In this document: one piece after another, positions 57,042-64,000 of the stretch
Numbering within the stretch: the first letter of the stretch is position 1
How the letters are laid out: each line of letters opens with the position of its first letter
Assembly: GCF_001426505.1 (NCBI RefSeq)
Contig: NZ_LMEV01000012.1
Location: forward strand, 97,812-161,811
Direction: 5' to 3'
Source of the DNA: Variovorax sp. Root473
GTDB taxonomy: Bacteria > Pseudomonadota > Gammaproteobacteria > Burkholderiales > Burkholderiaceae_C
Length of the DNA: 64,000 nt
Made by a program: the position numbers and the translations under genes
Notes under the pieces: generated by a model
What the model was told of the DNA's origin: nothing
Database searches by the model: none
What the model saw: only the letters and a program-made list of their open reading frames with translations

Positions 57042-57953
57042 CTACATACCGATCTGGTCTGCGCGGTCGACCAGGTTCTTCACGATGCGGATCGAGGCGA
57101 TGTCGATCATCTTTCCGCCGTACTGGACGGCGCCCAGCCCTTGCGCCAGCGCCGCGTCGTAGGCCTGGATCATTTCGCGCGCGCGCGTCACATCGGCGGC
57201 GGCCGGCGAGAAGGTGGCCTGCGCGATCTCCACCTGCGACGGGTGGATCGCCCACTTGCCAACCATTCCGAGAATCATGGCCCTGCGGCACTCTTCGCGG
57301 AAGGCCTCCGGTTCCTTGAAATCGGCAAAGGGCCCGTCGACTGCATCGATGCGGTTCGCTCGCGCAGCGATCGTGAGCTTGTGGCGCTGGTAGCTCCAGA
57401 TGTCGCCGGGGTAGCCGCTCGGCCCACCGATGTCGCGGATCGATATGCCCTGGCTCGCCGAGTAGTCGCCCATGCCGAAGATCAGGCATTCGAGCCGCGG
57501 CGTCGATGCGGCAATCTCTTCAACGTGCATCATGGCCTCGACCTCTTCGATGAGCACATCGATGCCGATGCACTTCTTCAGGCCGAGCTTCTTTTCCATC
57601 ATGGTGAGCAGCTTGTCGACAAACTGCACGTCGGCCGCGCTCATGGCCTTGGGCAGCATGATCATGTCGAGGTTCTCGCGCGCACCTTCGACGACCTCGA
57701 TGATGTCCTCGTAGGCGTACTCGGTGGTCAGGTCGTTGATGCGCACGCAGCGCGTGGTGCGGCCCCAGTCGAGGGTGTTCAGTGCCTGCACGATCTTTGC
57801 GCGCGCGGGCCGCTTCTCGGAAGGCGCGACCGCATCCTCGAGGTCGAGGAAGGCGAAGTCGACGTCCATGCCGGCGGCCTTCTGCATCATCTTTTCGCTG
57901 GAGCCTGGAACGGACAACTGGCAACGGCGCAGCCGCTTGGGTCTTTCTTGCAT
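57042..57953 (-). CDS. Malyl-CoA/methylmalyl-CoA-lyase-like protein (HpcH/HpaI/CitE)
   Basis: A 303-residue TIM-barrel C-C lyase. RRCQLSVPGSSEKMMQKAAG, FLDLEDAVAPSEK with the metal-binding acid, IEEVEAMMHVEEIAASTPRL and GMVGKWAIHPSQVEIA resemble bacterial L-malyl-CoA/beta-methylmalyl-CoA lyases more than citrate-lyase beta chains. It would split a 3-hydroxyacyl-CoA into acetyl- or propionyl-CoA and a 2-oxo acid. ATG 57953 was chosen; an in-frame ATG at 58001 overlaps the upstream CoA-transferase gene. It is 34 bp after that gene. Confidence 0.85.
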   Translation of the reverse strand: MQERPKRLRRCQLSVPGSSEKMMQKAAGMDVDFAFLDLEDAVAPSEKRPARAKIVQALNTLDWGRTTRCVRINDLTTEYAYEDIIEVVEGARENLDMIMLPKAMSAADVQFVDKLLTMMEKKLGLKKCIGIDVLIEEVEAMMHVEEIAASTPRLECLIFGMGDYSASQGISIRDIGGPSGYPGDIWSYQRHKLTIAARANRIDAVDGPFADFKEPEAFREECRRAMILGMVGKWAIHPSQVEIAQATFSPAAADVTRAREMIQAYDAALAQGLGAVQYGGKMIDIASIRIVKNLVDRADQIGM

Positions 57954-57987
57954 GGGTTTTCCTTGGGAGATCAGAAGAGGGAAGGAG

Positions 57988-59238
57988 TTACTGGATGACA
58001 TGCTCGGCGCGCAACGCCGCGATGTCTTCGCGGCTGAAGCCGAAGGCTTGGAGCGTCTCGTCGGTGTGTTCGCCGGTCAGGGGCGCGCGGCGGCGAACGC
58101 CGCCCGGGGTGCCGCTCATGCGCACCGGCGTGCCGGCCACGGTGAGCGGGCGGGAAGCGCCCGGCTGCTCGACATCGACCAGCATCTGGCGCGCGCGAAA
58201 GTGCGGGTCGTCGAAGATGTCGGCCGCATTGAAGACGGGGCCAAACGGAATCTCGCCGCCCAGCAGCGCCGACAGCTCGGCCTTGGTGTGGCGCGCGGTC
58301 CAGCCGCCGACGATCTCCTCGACGCTCGCCTTGTGCTTGACGCGTGCCTCGTTGGTCGCGTAGCGCGGGTCCGTCGCGAGTTCCGGCCGGCCCATGCATT
58401 GCACGAGCGGCACCCAGAAGCGGTCGTTGGGCACGCCCAGGCTCACATGACCGTCTTTTGCGGGAAAGAGGCCGAAGGGGCACAGCAGCGGATGGCCGTT
58501 GCCCTCGGGTCCCGGGACGGCGCCGGTCGCGCTGTGCTGGAACACCAGCCGTTCGCAGACCGCGAGCACGGCATCGACCATCGCCACGTCGAGGAACTGG
58601 CCCTGGCCGGTGCGCTGCGTGCGCCAGCAGGCTGCGGCAATGCCGTAGGCCAGGTACATGGCGGGCACGATGTCGCCCACACCGGGCCCGATCTTCGTGG
58701 GAGCGCCGCCCGGCACGGCGCCGGTGATGCCCATGATGCCGCCCATCGCCTGGGCCACCGGGTCGTAGGCGGGCCAGTCGGCGTACGGGCTCTCGCCGCT
58801 GCGTGCATCGCCGAAGCCGCGCAGCGCCGCATACACCAGGCGCGGGTTCTCCAGCGCCAGCGTTTCGTAGCCGAGGCCGAGCCGCTCCATCACGCCGGAG
58901 CGGTAGTTCTCGACGAGCACATCGGCCTGCCGCACGAGGCGCAACAGTGCGGCCTTGCCGGCCGGATGTTTCAGGTCGAGGACGAGCGAATCCTTGTTGC
59001 GGTTGATCGAAGCGAAGTAGCTGCCGAAGCCCTGTTCGTCGATGCGCCTGGCGCCTTCGAGGTGCGGCCCAGTGCGGCGCGTGAGGTCGCCGCCCGGCGG
59101 CTCGATCTTCACGACGTGCGCGCCCTGATCGGCCAGCATCATCGTGGCGTACGGACCGGCGAGCATCTGCGTCAGGTCGAGCACAACGAGGCCTTCGAGA
59201 GCCCCCGTCGCACAACGGAAGGGCGCTGCAGTGCCCAT
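57988..59238 (-). CDS. Class III (CaiB/BaiF) CoA-transferase
   Basis: A 416-residue CoA-transferase. The N-terminal EGLVVLDLTQMLAGPYATMM and QGAHVVKIEPPGGDLTR are typical of family III, and the catalytic Asp is D159 in WPAYDPVAQAMGG. It moves CoA from a donor such as succinyl-CoA to a carboxylic acid, here probably a C5 dicarboxylate such as itaconate or mesaconate (inference from neighbours). Its ATG shares one base with the preceding stop (TGATG), so translation is coupled to the MaoC gene. Confidence 0.9.
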   Translation of the reverse strand: MGTAAPFRCATGALEGLVVLDLTQMLAGPYATMMLADQGAHVVKIEPPGGDLTRRTGPHLEGARRIDEQGFGSYFASINRNKDSLVLDLKHPAGKAALLRLVRQADVLVENYRSGVMERLGLGYETLALENPRLVYAALRGFGDARSGESPYADWPAYDPVAQAMGGIMGITGAVPGGAPTKIGPGVGDIVPAMYLAYGIAAACWRTQRTGQGQFLDVAMVDAVLAVCERLVFQHSATGAVPGPEGNGHPLLCPFGLFPAKDGHVSLGVPNDRFWVPLVQCMGRPELATDPRYATNEARVKHKASVEEIVGGWTARHTKAELSALLGGEIPFGPVFNAADIFDDPHFRARQMLVDVEQPGASRPLTVAGTPVRMSGTPGGVRRRAPLTGEHTDETLQAFGFSREDIAALRAEHVIQ

Positions 59239-59726
59239 CACTTGTCGGCCCAGTGGCTCTTGCGCTTGAGCAGCACGGTGCGCTCGGCTTCCACGCAGAG
59301 CGTGTCGTCCTGGTTGATGCCGTAGTGCCGGAAGCGCACGATGCCGGCGTCGGGCCGGTCGGCGTCCCGGCGTTCGAGCACTTCACTGAAGGCGTACAGC
59401 GTGTCGCCGTGGAAGACGGGGTTCGACAGGCGGATCTTGTCGAGCGTCAGTTCGCGCAGGCACTGTTCGGCGGTGTCCTGCGCCGCGAGCCCGAGCACCA
59501 TCGACAGGTTGATGCCGCCGAACACCACGCGCTGCGAAAAGATGCCGCGCGCATCGCGCTTCATCGCGTGCTCGTTGAAGTGGCCCTCGGCCGTGTTCAT
59601 GACCATGTTCGTGAGGAGCACGTTGTCCATCTCGGTCACGGTCTTGCCGCGTGCATGCCGGATCAATGCGCCCACTTCGAAGTCTTCGAAGTAGTTGTCC
59701 GTGCTGGTGAGTTCCGACGCCTTCAT
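59238..59726 (-). CDS. MaoC-type acyl-CoA hydratase 1
   Basis: A 162-residue single-hotdog protein: NYFEDFEVGALIRHARGKTV, MNTAEGHFNEHAMKRD and FSQRVVFGGINLSMVLGLAA with the hydratase active-site N/H region, then LSNPVFHGDTLYAFSEVLER. It resembles one half of mesaconyl-CoA-type hydratases. It overlaps the acyl-CoA dehydrogenase stop by 4 bp (ATGA, 59723-59726). With hydratase 2 it may form a heteromer, as MaoC hydratases need two hotdog units per active site. Confidence 0.85.
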   Translation of the reverse strand: MKASELTSTDNYFEDFEVGALIRHARGKTVTEMDNVLLTNMVMNTAEGHFNEHAMKRDARGIFSQRVVFGGINLSMVLGLAAQDTAEQCLRELTLDKIRLSNPVFHGDTLYAFSEVLERRDADRPDAGIVRFRHYGINQDDTLCVEAERTVLLKRKSHWADK

Positions 59727-60964
59727 GCCGTGGCTCCCCGCTTGGCAGCCTGCAGCTTCTCGAAAGCGCGCTCGGCGATCATGGCTTCCACTTCCGACTT
59801 GCCCAGCAGCTGCGTCGAGATGATGCGTTGCTGGATTTCCGACGTGCCCTCGAAGATCTTGGTGAGGCGTGCGTCGCGCCAGTAGCGCTCGACCGCAAAC
59901 AGCGTGGTGTAGCCCGCGCCGCCGAAGATCTGCATCGCCTCGGACGTCACGCGCTCGGCCATCTCGGAGGCGAAATACTTGACCATCGAAGCCTCCTTGT
60001 CGCAGCGCCGGCCGCTGTCGATCTGGCCGCACACGTAGTACATCAGCTGGCGCGCCGCCTCGATCTCGGTCGCCATGGTCGCGATCTTGAAGCGGATCGC
60101 CTGGTACTCCGCAATGGGCATGCCGAACTGCTTGCGTTCGCCCGCATAGGCGATGGCGTCTTCCAGTGCGCCTTGCGCGAGGCCGATGGCGCGAGCTGCC
60201 GTGTGTGCGCGTGCGCCTTCGAGTCCCTTGGTCATCAGGTGGAAGGCCTTGCCTTCTTCCCCGATCAGCCCTTCAGCCGGCACGCGCAAGCCGTCGAGCG
60301 CGAGCTCGAAGGTCTTCCAGCCGAAGTAGCCGATCTTCGGAATGGGAGAACCCGTCATGCCCTGGGGAAAGCTGCCACGCTCCTTTTCGATCAGGAAGCA
60401 CGAGATGCCCAGGTAGCGCTTGTCCGAACTCGGTGGCGGCGAGGTGCGCGCAAAGAGCGTGAGGTAGTCGGCGCCATCGGCGAAGGTGCACCAGTACTTG
60501 TTGCCGGTGAGCACCCACTCGTTGCCATCGCGCACTGCGCGGCACGAGATCGATGCCAGGTCGGAGCCGGTGTCGGGTTCGCTGAGTGCGCTGGCGTTGA
60601 GGAACTCGCCGCGCACGACACGGGGCAGGTAGCGCGCACGCATTTCTTCCGGCATGGCCGACTTGATCCACCCGCCCTGGGCGCGGGCCACGATGGACGC
60701 CACCGACATCCAGCCGCGCGCCAGTTGTTCGCAGATGAGGCAGTACTCGAAGTAGCCCAGCCCCATGCCGCCGTATTCCTCGGGGATCATGATGCCGAAG
60801 TAGCCCATGTCGGCCAGCTTCTGGCGCAGGTCCATCGGGATCTCGCCGTCGGGCCCGTCGAGCCGGTTGGCAACCGGCAGCACCTCTCTCATGGTGAAGT
60901 CGCGTGCGGCGTCGCGAATCATGCGACGCTCTTCGGTCATGTAGCCCAGTCCGTCTTCTGACAT
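59723..60964 (-). CDS. Acyl-CoA dehydrogenase
   Basis: A 413-residue FAD enzyme introducing an alpha-beta double bond in an acyl-CoA. Signatures are ALSEPDTGSDLASISC, GNKYWCTFADGADYLTLFAR, RAHTAARAIGLAQGALEDAI with YAGERKQFG, QIFGGAGYTTLFAVERYWRD and KIFEGTSEIQQRII. The substrate is unknown; in the context of the operon, methylsuccinyl-CoA to mesaconyl-CoA is one possibility. It lies 2 bp after the hydratase 2 stop. Confidence 0.92.
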   Translation of the reverse strand: MSEDGLGYMTEERRMIRDAARDFTMREVLPVANRLDGPDGEIPMDLRQKLADMGYFGIMIPEEYGGMGLGYFEYCLICEQLARGWMSVASIVARAQGGWIKSAMPEEMRARYLPRVVRGEFLNASALSEPDTGSDLASISCRAVRDGNEWVLTGNKYWCTFADGADYLTLFARTSPPPSSDKRYLGISCFLIEKERGSFPQGMTGSPIPKIGYFGWKTFELALDGLRVPAEGLIGEEGKAFHLMTKGLEGARAHTAARAIGLAQGALEDAIAYAGERKQFGMPIAEYQAIRFKIATMATEIEAARQLMYYVCGQIDSGRRCDKEASMVKYFASEMAERVTSEAMQIFGGAGYTTLFAVERYWRDARLTKIFEGTSEIQQRIISTQLLGKSEVEAMIAERAFEKLQAAKRGATA

Positions 60965-60966
60965 TC

Positions 60967-61467
60967 TCAGTTCCTTGTTTTGACGAGGTTGGAGCGCTTG
61001 AAGTCGATGACTTCCTCGCCTTGCTGGTTCGACCCACGCGTGTGCCAGGTCACGATCCCGTAGCCGGGCCGGTTGGAGGCCAGCCGCCGCGCAATGACTT
61101 CGGAGCGCGCGTACAGCGTGTCGCCGGGGTACACCGCCTTGCGGTAGCTGAGTTCGTCGACGCCCAGGAAGGGGCCGCCGCCTTCCGACAAGTCTTCGAC
61201 CGACAACCCGAAGACCGTGTTGAATACCAGCAGCGGATTGACCGGCGTGGCCGGGTGCCCGTGTAACTTGGCAAAGGCCTCGTTGGTGTAGTGCGGGTTG
61301 TAGTGAAGCGTGAGCGTCGAGAAAATCGTGTTGTCGGCCGCCGTGACCGTGCGACCCCAGTGGTGCGCAAAGCTGCGGCCGATCTCGAAATCTTCGTAGC
61401 GGTTGCCGCGGCGTCGCAGCGTCGCGTCGGCTTTCAGCCGTGCGACCGTGGTGTCGTTGGGAGTCAT
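60967..61467 (-). CDS. MaoC-type acyl-CoA hydratase 2
   Basis: A 166-residue hotdog protein. RYEDFEIGRSFAHHWGRTVT, LHYNPHYTNEAFAKLHG (the N-x-x-H motif) and PVNPLLVFNTVFGLSVEDLS, then FLGVDELSYRKAVYPGDTLY, match MaoC dehydratase-like enzymes. It is paralogous to hydratase 1 two genes downstream. The ATG overlaps the MmgE/PrpD stop (ATGA, 61464-61467). Confidence 0.87.
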   Translation of the reverse strand: MTPNDTTVARLKADATLRRRGNRYEDFEIGRSFAHHWGRTVTAADNTIFSTLTLHYNPHYTNEAFAKLHGHPATPVNPLLVFNTVFGLSVEDLSEGGGPFLGVDELSYRKAVYPGDTLYARSEVIARRLASNRPGYGIVTWHTRGSNQQGEEVIDFKRSNLVKTRN

Positions 61468-62828
61468 TGGATGGCTTCAAACAGAGGGTGGAGAGAGGGG
61501 GAGCGGTCGAGCGCGTCTACGGCCTCGACGAACCGGTCGAAGCGGGCGGTGCCGAGCACCGGCTCGGCGATGGCGCGCGCCTTGGCCAGCAGGCGTTTCC
61601 ATTGCGCGTCGAGGTCGGTGGCGGGAATCGCCACGTTGGCGGTCCGGGAGAGCGTTCTGCCGTCGCGCGTGTGCATCGTCACCGTGGCCGCATCGCGGTT
61701 CTCGGCTTCGACCACGACCATCGACACGCACCGGGCCGCGGCGGCGTAGCGCGCATCGAGCGCGGTCTGGTCGGAGTAGAGGCCGAGGTCGGAGGTGTCT
61801 GCGCCGTCGAGCGCCAGCGCGGCCAGATGCTGGATCGAGAACTTCACGTTGAGCCCGCTCTGGGGCACCGCGATGTCGCAGACCCCGCGATGGTTGCCCG
61901 CGACCTGAATGGTCATCGACTCCAATGCGTCGAGATCGATCCCATCGTGCTGCCGCAACGCGCGGATCGCCTCGATCGCGGAATGCGTGAGGTAGCAGGA
62001 GGCGTGGTACTTGAAGAGCGTCTGTTCGACGGCAAAGCCCTGGCGCGTGTCGATCGACGGGGCCACATTGTTCAGCGCCGGGGCCATGGTGCGGGCAAAG
62101 CCCTGCACGCATTCGATGGCGTTGTCGTTCACCGTGAAGCCGCGCGCGGCGAGCTCTGCAGCCATCAGTCCGTTCATCGCGGCCTTGCCGGCGTGGAGCG
62201 GCTTGCCCATGGTTCCGAACATGCACTTGAGCCCCGCGGCCTGGGTCGCCGCGAGTCCGAGGGCATGCGCCGTCTGGTCGCTGCTCAGACCGCGCAGATT
62301 CGCGCAGGCCGCTGCGGCGCCGAAGGTGCCGACCGTCCCGGTGGCATGGAAGCCATGCTGGTAGTGGCTCGGGCCGACGATCTCCCCGAGTCGGCTCTCG
62401 ATCTCGTGGCCCACCACCAGGGCGCGCAGCAGGTCGCGACCCGAGACCGCACGAGACTGCGCCATGGCGAGCACGGCTGGCGCCACCGGCACCGTGGGGT
62501 GGCCAAACATCCGTGAAGCGACATCGTCGTAGTCCAGCGCATGGCCCGCCGCACCGTTGATGAGCGCCGCGTCGTGTGGCGCTGCACGCCGTCCGCGCGC
62601 CAGCAGCAGGCAGGGTTGTTCTGCCGACCCCTGGTACGCATCGGCAAGGATCTGCACCAGCGGCTCGGCCGTGCCTGCGATGCTGACGGCGAGCCAGTCG
62701 AACATCGCGTGCTTCGCCCACTGGTACGCCGCGGGGGTGGGGGCGGCATCGTCGGTGCGGCTGATCCAGTCGGCCATCAGGTGCGTGACCGCCACGCTGT
62801 CGATGCTCTCGTTGGTCTGATTCTTCAC
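61464..62828 (-). CDS. MmgE/PrpD-family protein
   Basis: A 454-residue protein from GTG 62828. WAKHAMFDWLAVSIAG, NGAAGHALDYDDVASRMFGH and HPTVPVAPAVLAMAQSRAVS, plus GPSHYQHGFHATGTVGTFGA and GKPLHAGKAAMNGLMAAELA, are family landmarks. Members include 2-methylcitrate dehydratase and cis-aconitate decarboxylase. PrpD-like genes also occur in itaconate-catabolism operons of pseudomonads. In-frame ATGs upstream (62903, 62984) would place coding sequence across the palindrome region, so the GTG is preferred. First gene of the operon. Confidence 0.82.
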   Translation of the reverse strand: MKNQTNESIDSVAVTHLMADWISRTDDAAPTPAAYQWAKHAMFDWLAVSIAGTAEPLVQILADAYQGSAEQPCLLLARGRRAAPHDAALINGAAGHALDYDDVASRMFGHPTVPVAPAVLAMAQSRAVSGRDLLRALVVGHEIESRLGEIVGPSHYQHGFHATGTVGTFGAAAACANLRGLSSDQTAHALGLAATQAAGLKCMFGTMGKPLHAGKAAMNGLMAAELAARGFTVNDNAIECVQGFARTMAPALNNVAPSIDTRQGFAVEQTLFKYHASCYLTHSAIEAIRALRQHDGIDLDALESMTIQVAGNHRGVCDIAVPQSGLNVKFSIQHLAALALDGADTSDLGLYSDQTALDARYAAAARCVSMVVVEAENRDAATVTMHTRDGRTLSRTANVAIPATDLDAQWKRLLAKARAIAEPVLGTARFDRFVEAVDALDRSPSLHPLFEAIQ

Positions 62829-62900
62829 GTTGTCTCTTGGCCTCGGTGAGAGGCTCGTTGGTGGGCTCTCCAAAGTATTGAGCAGGCTCGGGCAAAGTTG

Positions 62901-62916
62901 CATCACATATGTGATG
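62901..62916. promoter_or_regulatory. Perfect 16-bp palindrome, candidate operator
   Basis: CATCACATATGTGATG is an exact inverted repeat, 73 bp upstream of the PrpD-family start and 121 bp upstream of the divergent lyase. Size and composition suit a GntR-type dimer (inference). Confidence 0.65.
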
Positions 62917-62935
62917 GTTGATCGATGCGGAACAC

Positions 62936-62951
62936 CATCACATCCATGATG
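62936..62951. promoter_or_regulatory. Second, imperfect copy of the palindrome
   Basis: CATCACATCCATGATG shares the left arm and the last five bases of the perfect copy. The two centres are 35 bp apart, so both would lie on nearly the same DNA face. Confidence 0.5.
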
Positions 62952-63036
62952 AAAGTCCAAGCGCACCCGGGCCAGACTAGGCATTCGCGTCCGTTTCCCT
63001 TGCGATGCGCTTGTTCAACTCATCGATGCCCTTGCC

Positions 63037-63942
63037 ATGACACTTACTGCCCAAGCCCGACGACCCCGACGCTCGGCCCTGTACGTCCCCGCCACCAACC
63101 AGCGCGCGCTCGCAAAGACCTCATCGCTCGACTGCGATGTGGTCATCTTCGATCTGGAAGATGCGGTAGCGCCCGACATGAAGGAGGCCGCGAGGCGCAA
63201 CCTCGAGACTTTCTTTGCGGCGCCGAAGGAGGGCACGCAGGAGCGGGTCATCCGCGTGAATGCCATCGACACGACGGACTTCGAAGCCGACATGGCAACC
63301 GTCGCGGCCTGCCGACCGGACGCGGTGCTGGTGCCGAAGCTCTCGAGTCCAGGTGACTTCGCGGTGATCGCGAGCGCGCTGCAAGAGAGGGGCACGAACG
63401 AGACGCCGCGCCTGTGGGCCATGGTCGAGACGCCCGCGGCACTGCTCTCGCTCGACGAGATCGTTCGCGCGGGCCTCGCGTCGCAGGCCCGCCTCGCGTG
63501 CCTCGTGGTCGGCACCAACGACATCGCCAAGGAGACGGGCGTTTCCGCTGGAGACGGACGCGCCTTTCTCCGGCCCTGGCTGATGCACGTCGTGCTCTGC
63601 GCCAAGCGCCATGGCGTGTGCGTGCTCGACGGGGTCTGGAACGACTTCGCAGATCAGTCGGGTTTCGCAGCGGAAGCGGCCGAGTCCGTGAAGATGGCCT
63701 TCGACGGCAAGACCCTCATTCATCCGACGCAGATCGGGCCGACGAACCAGGCTTTTTTTCCTTCGGCAACCGCGGTGGCCGACGCACGGCAGATCGTTGC
63801 GGTCTTTGCCCGGCCGGAGAACGCTGGCGCAGGGGTCGTCAACCTCGACGGAAAGATGGTCGAACGCCTGCACCTGGCGCAAGCGCAGGCGCTGCTGGTC
63901 GTTCACGACGCGATCGAGGCGCGGGCGACGCGCGGGCGCTAG
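63037..63942 (+). CDS. CitE-like citramalyl-CoA/malyl-CoA lyase (HpcH/HpaI family)
   Basis: A 301-residue TIM-barrel lyase. RRSALYVPATNQRALAKTSS, VVIFDLEDAVAPDMKEAARR, LVPKLSSPGDF, WAMVETPAALLSLDEI, VVGTNDIAKETG and KTLIHPTQIGPTN match CitE-like proteins, including citramalyl-CoA lyases of itaconate operons. It has a different N-terminus and is only distantly similar to the lyase at 57042. It is transcribed divergently from the CoA operon, probably under the same regulator, and may begin another operon beyond the window. Confidence 0.87.
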   Translation: MTLTAQARRPRRSALYVPATNQRALAKTSSLDCDVVIFDLEDAVAPDMKEAARRNLETFFAAPKEGTQERVIRVNAIDTTDFEADMATVAACRPDAVLVPKLSSPGDFAVIASALQERGTNETPRLWAMVETPAALLSLDEIVRAGLASQARLACLVVGTNDIAKETGVSAGDGRAFLRPWLMHVVLCAKRHGVCVLDGVWNDFADQSGFAAEAAESVKMAFDGKTLIHPTQIGPTNQAFFPSATAVADARQIVAVFARPENAGAGVVNLDGKMVERLHLAQAQALLVVHDAIEARATRGR

Positions 63943-64000
63943 GTGTGAAGCTTCAATAGGTTGTTGCGGGTGTTCACCCGGAGTGGTTTTGAGAGACTGG

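Larger units (their letters stand above)
62829..63036. promoter_or_regulatory. Divergent control region of the CoA operon and second lyase
   Basis: A 208-bp non-coding region holding two copies of a CATCACAT-type palindrome (62901-62916 and 62936-62951). Promoters for both directions must lie here, but no near-consensus -35/-10 pair stands out. Confidence 0.6.

Noticed and set aside
62829..62984. N-terminal extension of the PrpD-like protein to ATG 62984 or 62903
   Set aside because: It would place the palindromic control region inside coding sequence and adds residues not typical of the family.

Overview
The window is high-GC (roughly two-thirds G+C) chromosomal DNA from a betaproteobacterium of the Comamonadaceae, most likely Variovorax or a close relative. 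This is inferred from several features: orphan Bug-type (tripartite tricarboxylate family) periplasmic binding proteins, many LysR regulators, a BPSS1780-type membrane protein, the thrB-DUF2782-polA neighbourhood, a DUF3297 protein, and large catabolic operons. No insertion sequence, prophage, CRISPR array or rRNA operon was seen. Two tRNA genes are present.

Region 1 (1-15,973) is mixed. It opens with the 3' part of a YtcJ-like amidohydrolase and continues with small genes, a truncated DUF2165 remnant, a GNAT-LysR pair and a glutathione transferase. An orphan HipB-like DNA-binding protein follows. A D-tartrate module (Bug receptor, TarD dehydratase, divergent LysR) occupies 5,227-8,403. After it come a GFA-family protein, a double-hotdog protein, an RNase HI homologue, DUF3297, DUF2272, two alpha/beta hydrolases and an SDR, with tRNA-Lys(CTT) and tRNA-Ala(CGC) on the minus strand.

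Region 2 (16,014-27,345) is mostly housekeeping: GMP reductase, a UvrD-like helicase, a BPSS1780-like membrane protein, homoserine kinase, DUF2782 and DNA polymerase I. An M20 carboxypeptidase and a LysR gene close it.

Region 3 (27,388-37,052) starts with a metal/siderophore uptake operon (DUF2946, TonB receptor, PepSY protein). A D-amino-acid locus follows, with dadA divergent from an amino-acid binding protein and an Asp/Glu racemase. It ends with a Tat-type dienelactone hydrolase, a histidine-rich ZIP transporter and a very acidic small protein.

Region 4 (37,062-55,504) is the most striking. Two complete Opp/Dpp-type peptide importers lie head to tail on the minus strand, each with its own regulator and hydrolases. 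Operon A is MarR, binding protein, two permeases, a fused double ATPase and an amidase. Operon B is an FAD oxidoreductase, an MlrC-like M81 peptidase, binding protein, two permeases, two ATPases and a D-aminoacylase; it is read divergently from an XRE-cupin regulator. Palindromic candidate operators are visible in both control regions. The gene content suggests import and breakdown of D-amino-acid-containing or N-acylated peptides.

Region 5 (55,952-63,942) carries a tightly overlapping seven-gene operon (MmgE/PrpD, MaoC, acyl-CoA dehydrogenase, MaoC, class III CoA-transferase, malyl-CoA-lyase-like protein, Bug receptor) and a divergent second CitE-like lyase. This content fits uptake and CoA-dependent breakdown of a branched C5 dicarboxylate such as itaconate, mesaconate, citramalate or methylsuccinate. 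The divergent promoter region holds a perfect 16-bp palindrome and a diverged second copy, probably the operator of a regulator encoded outside the window.
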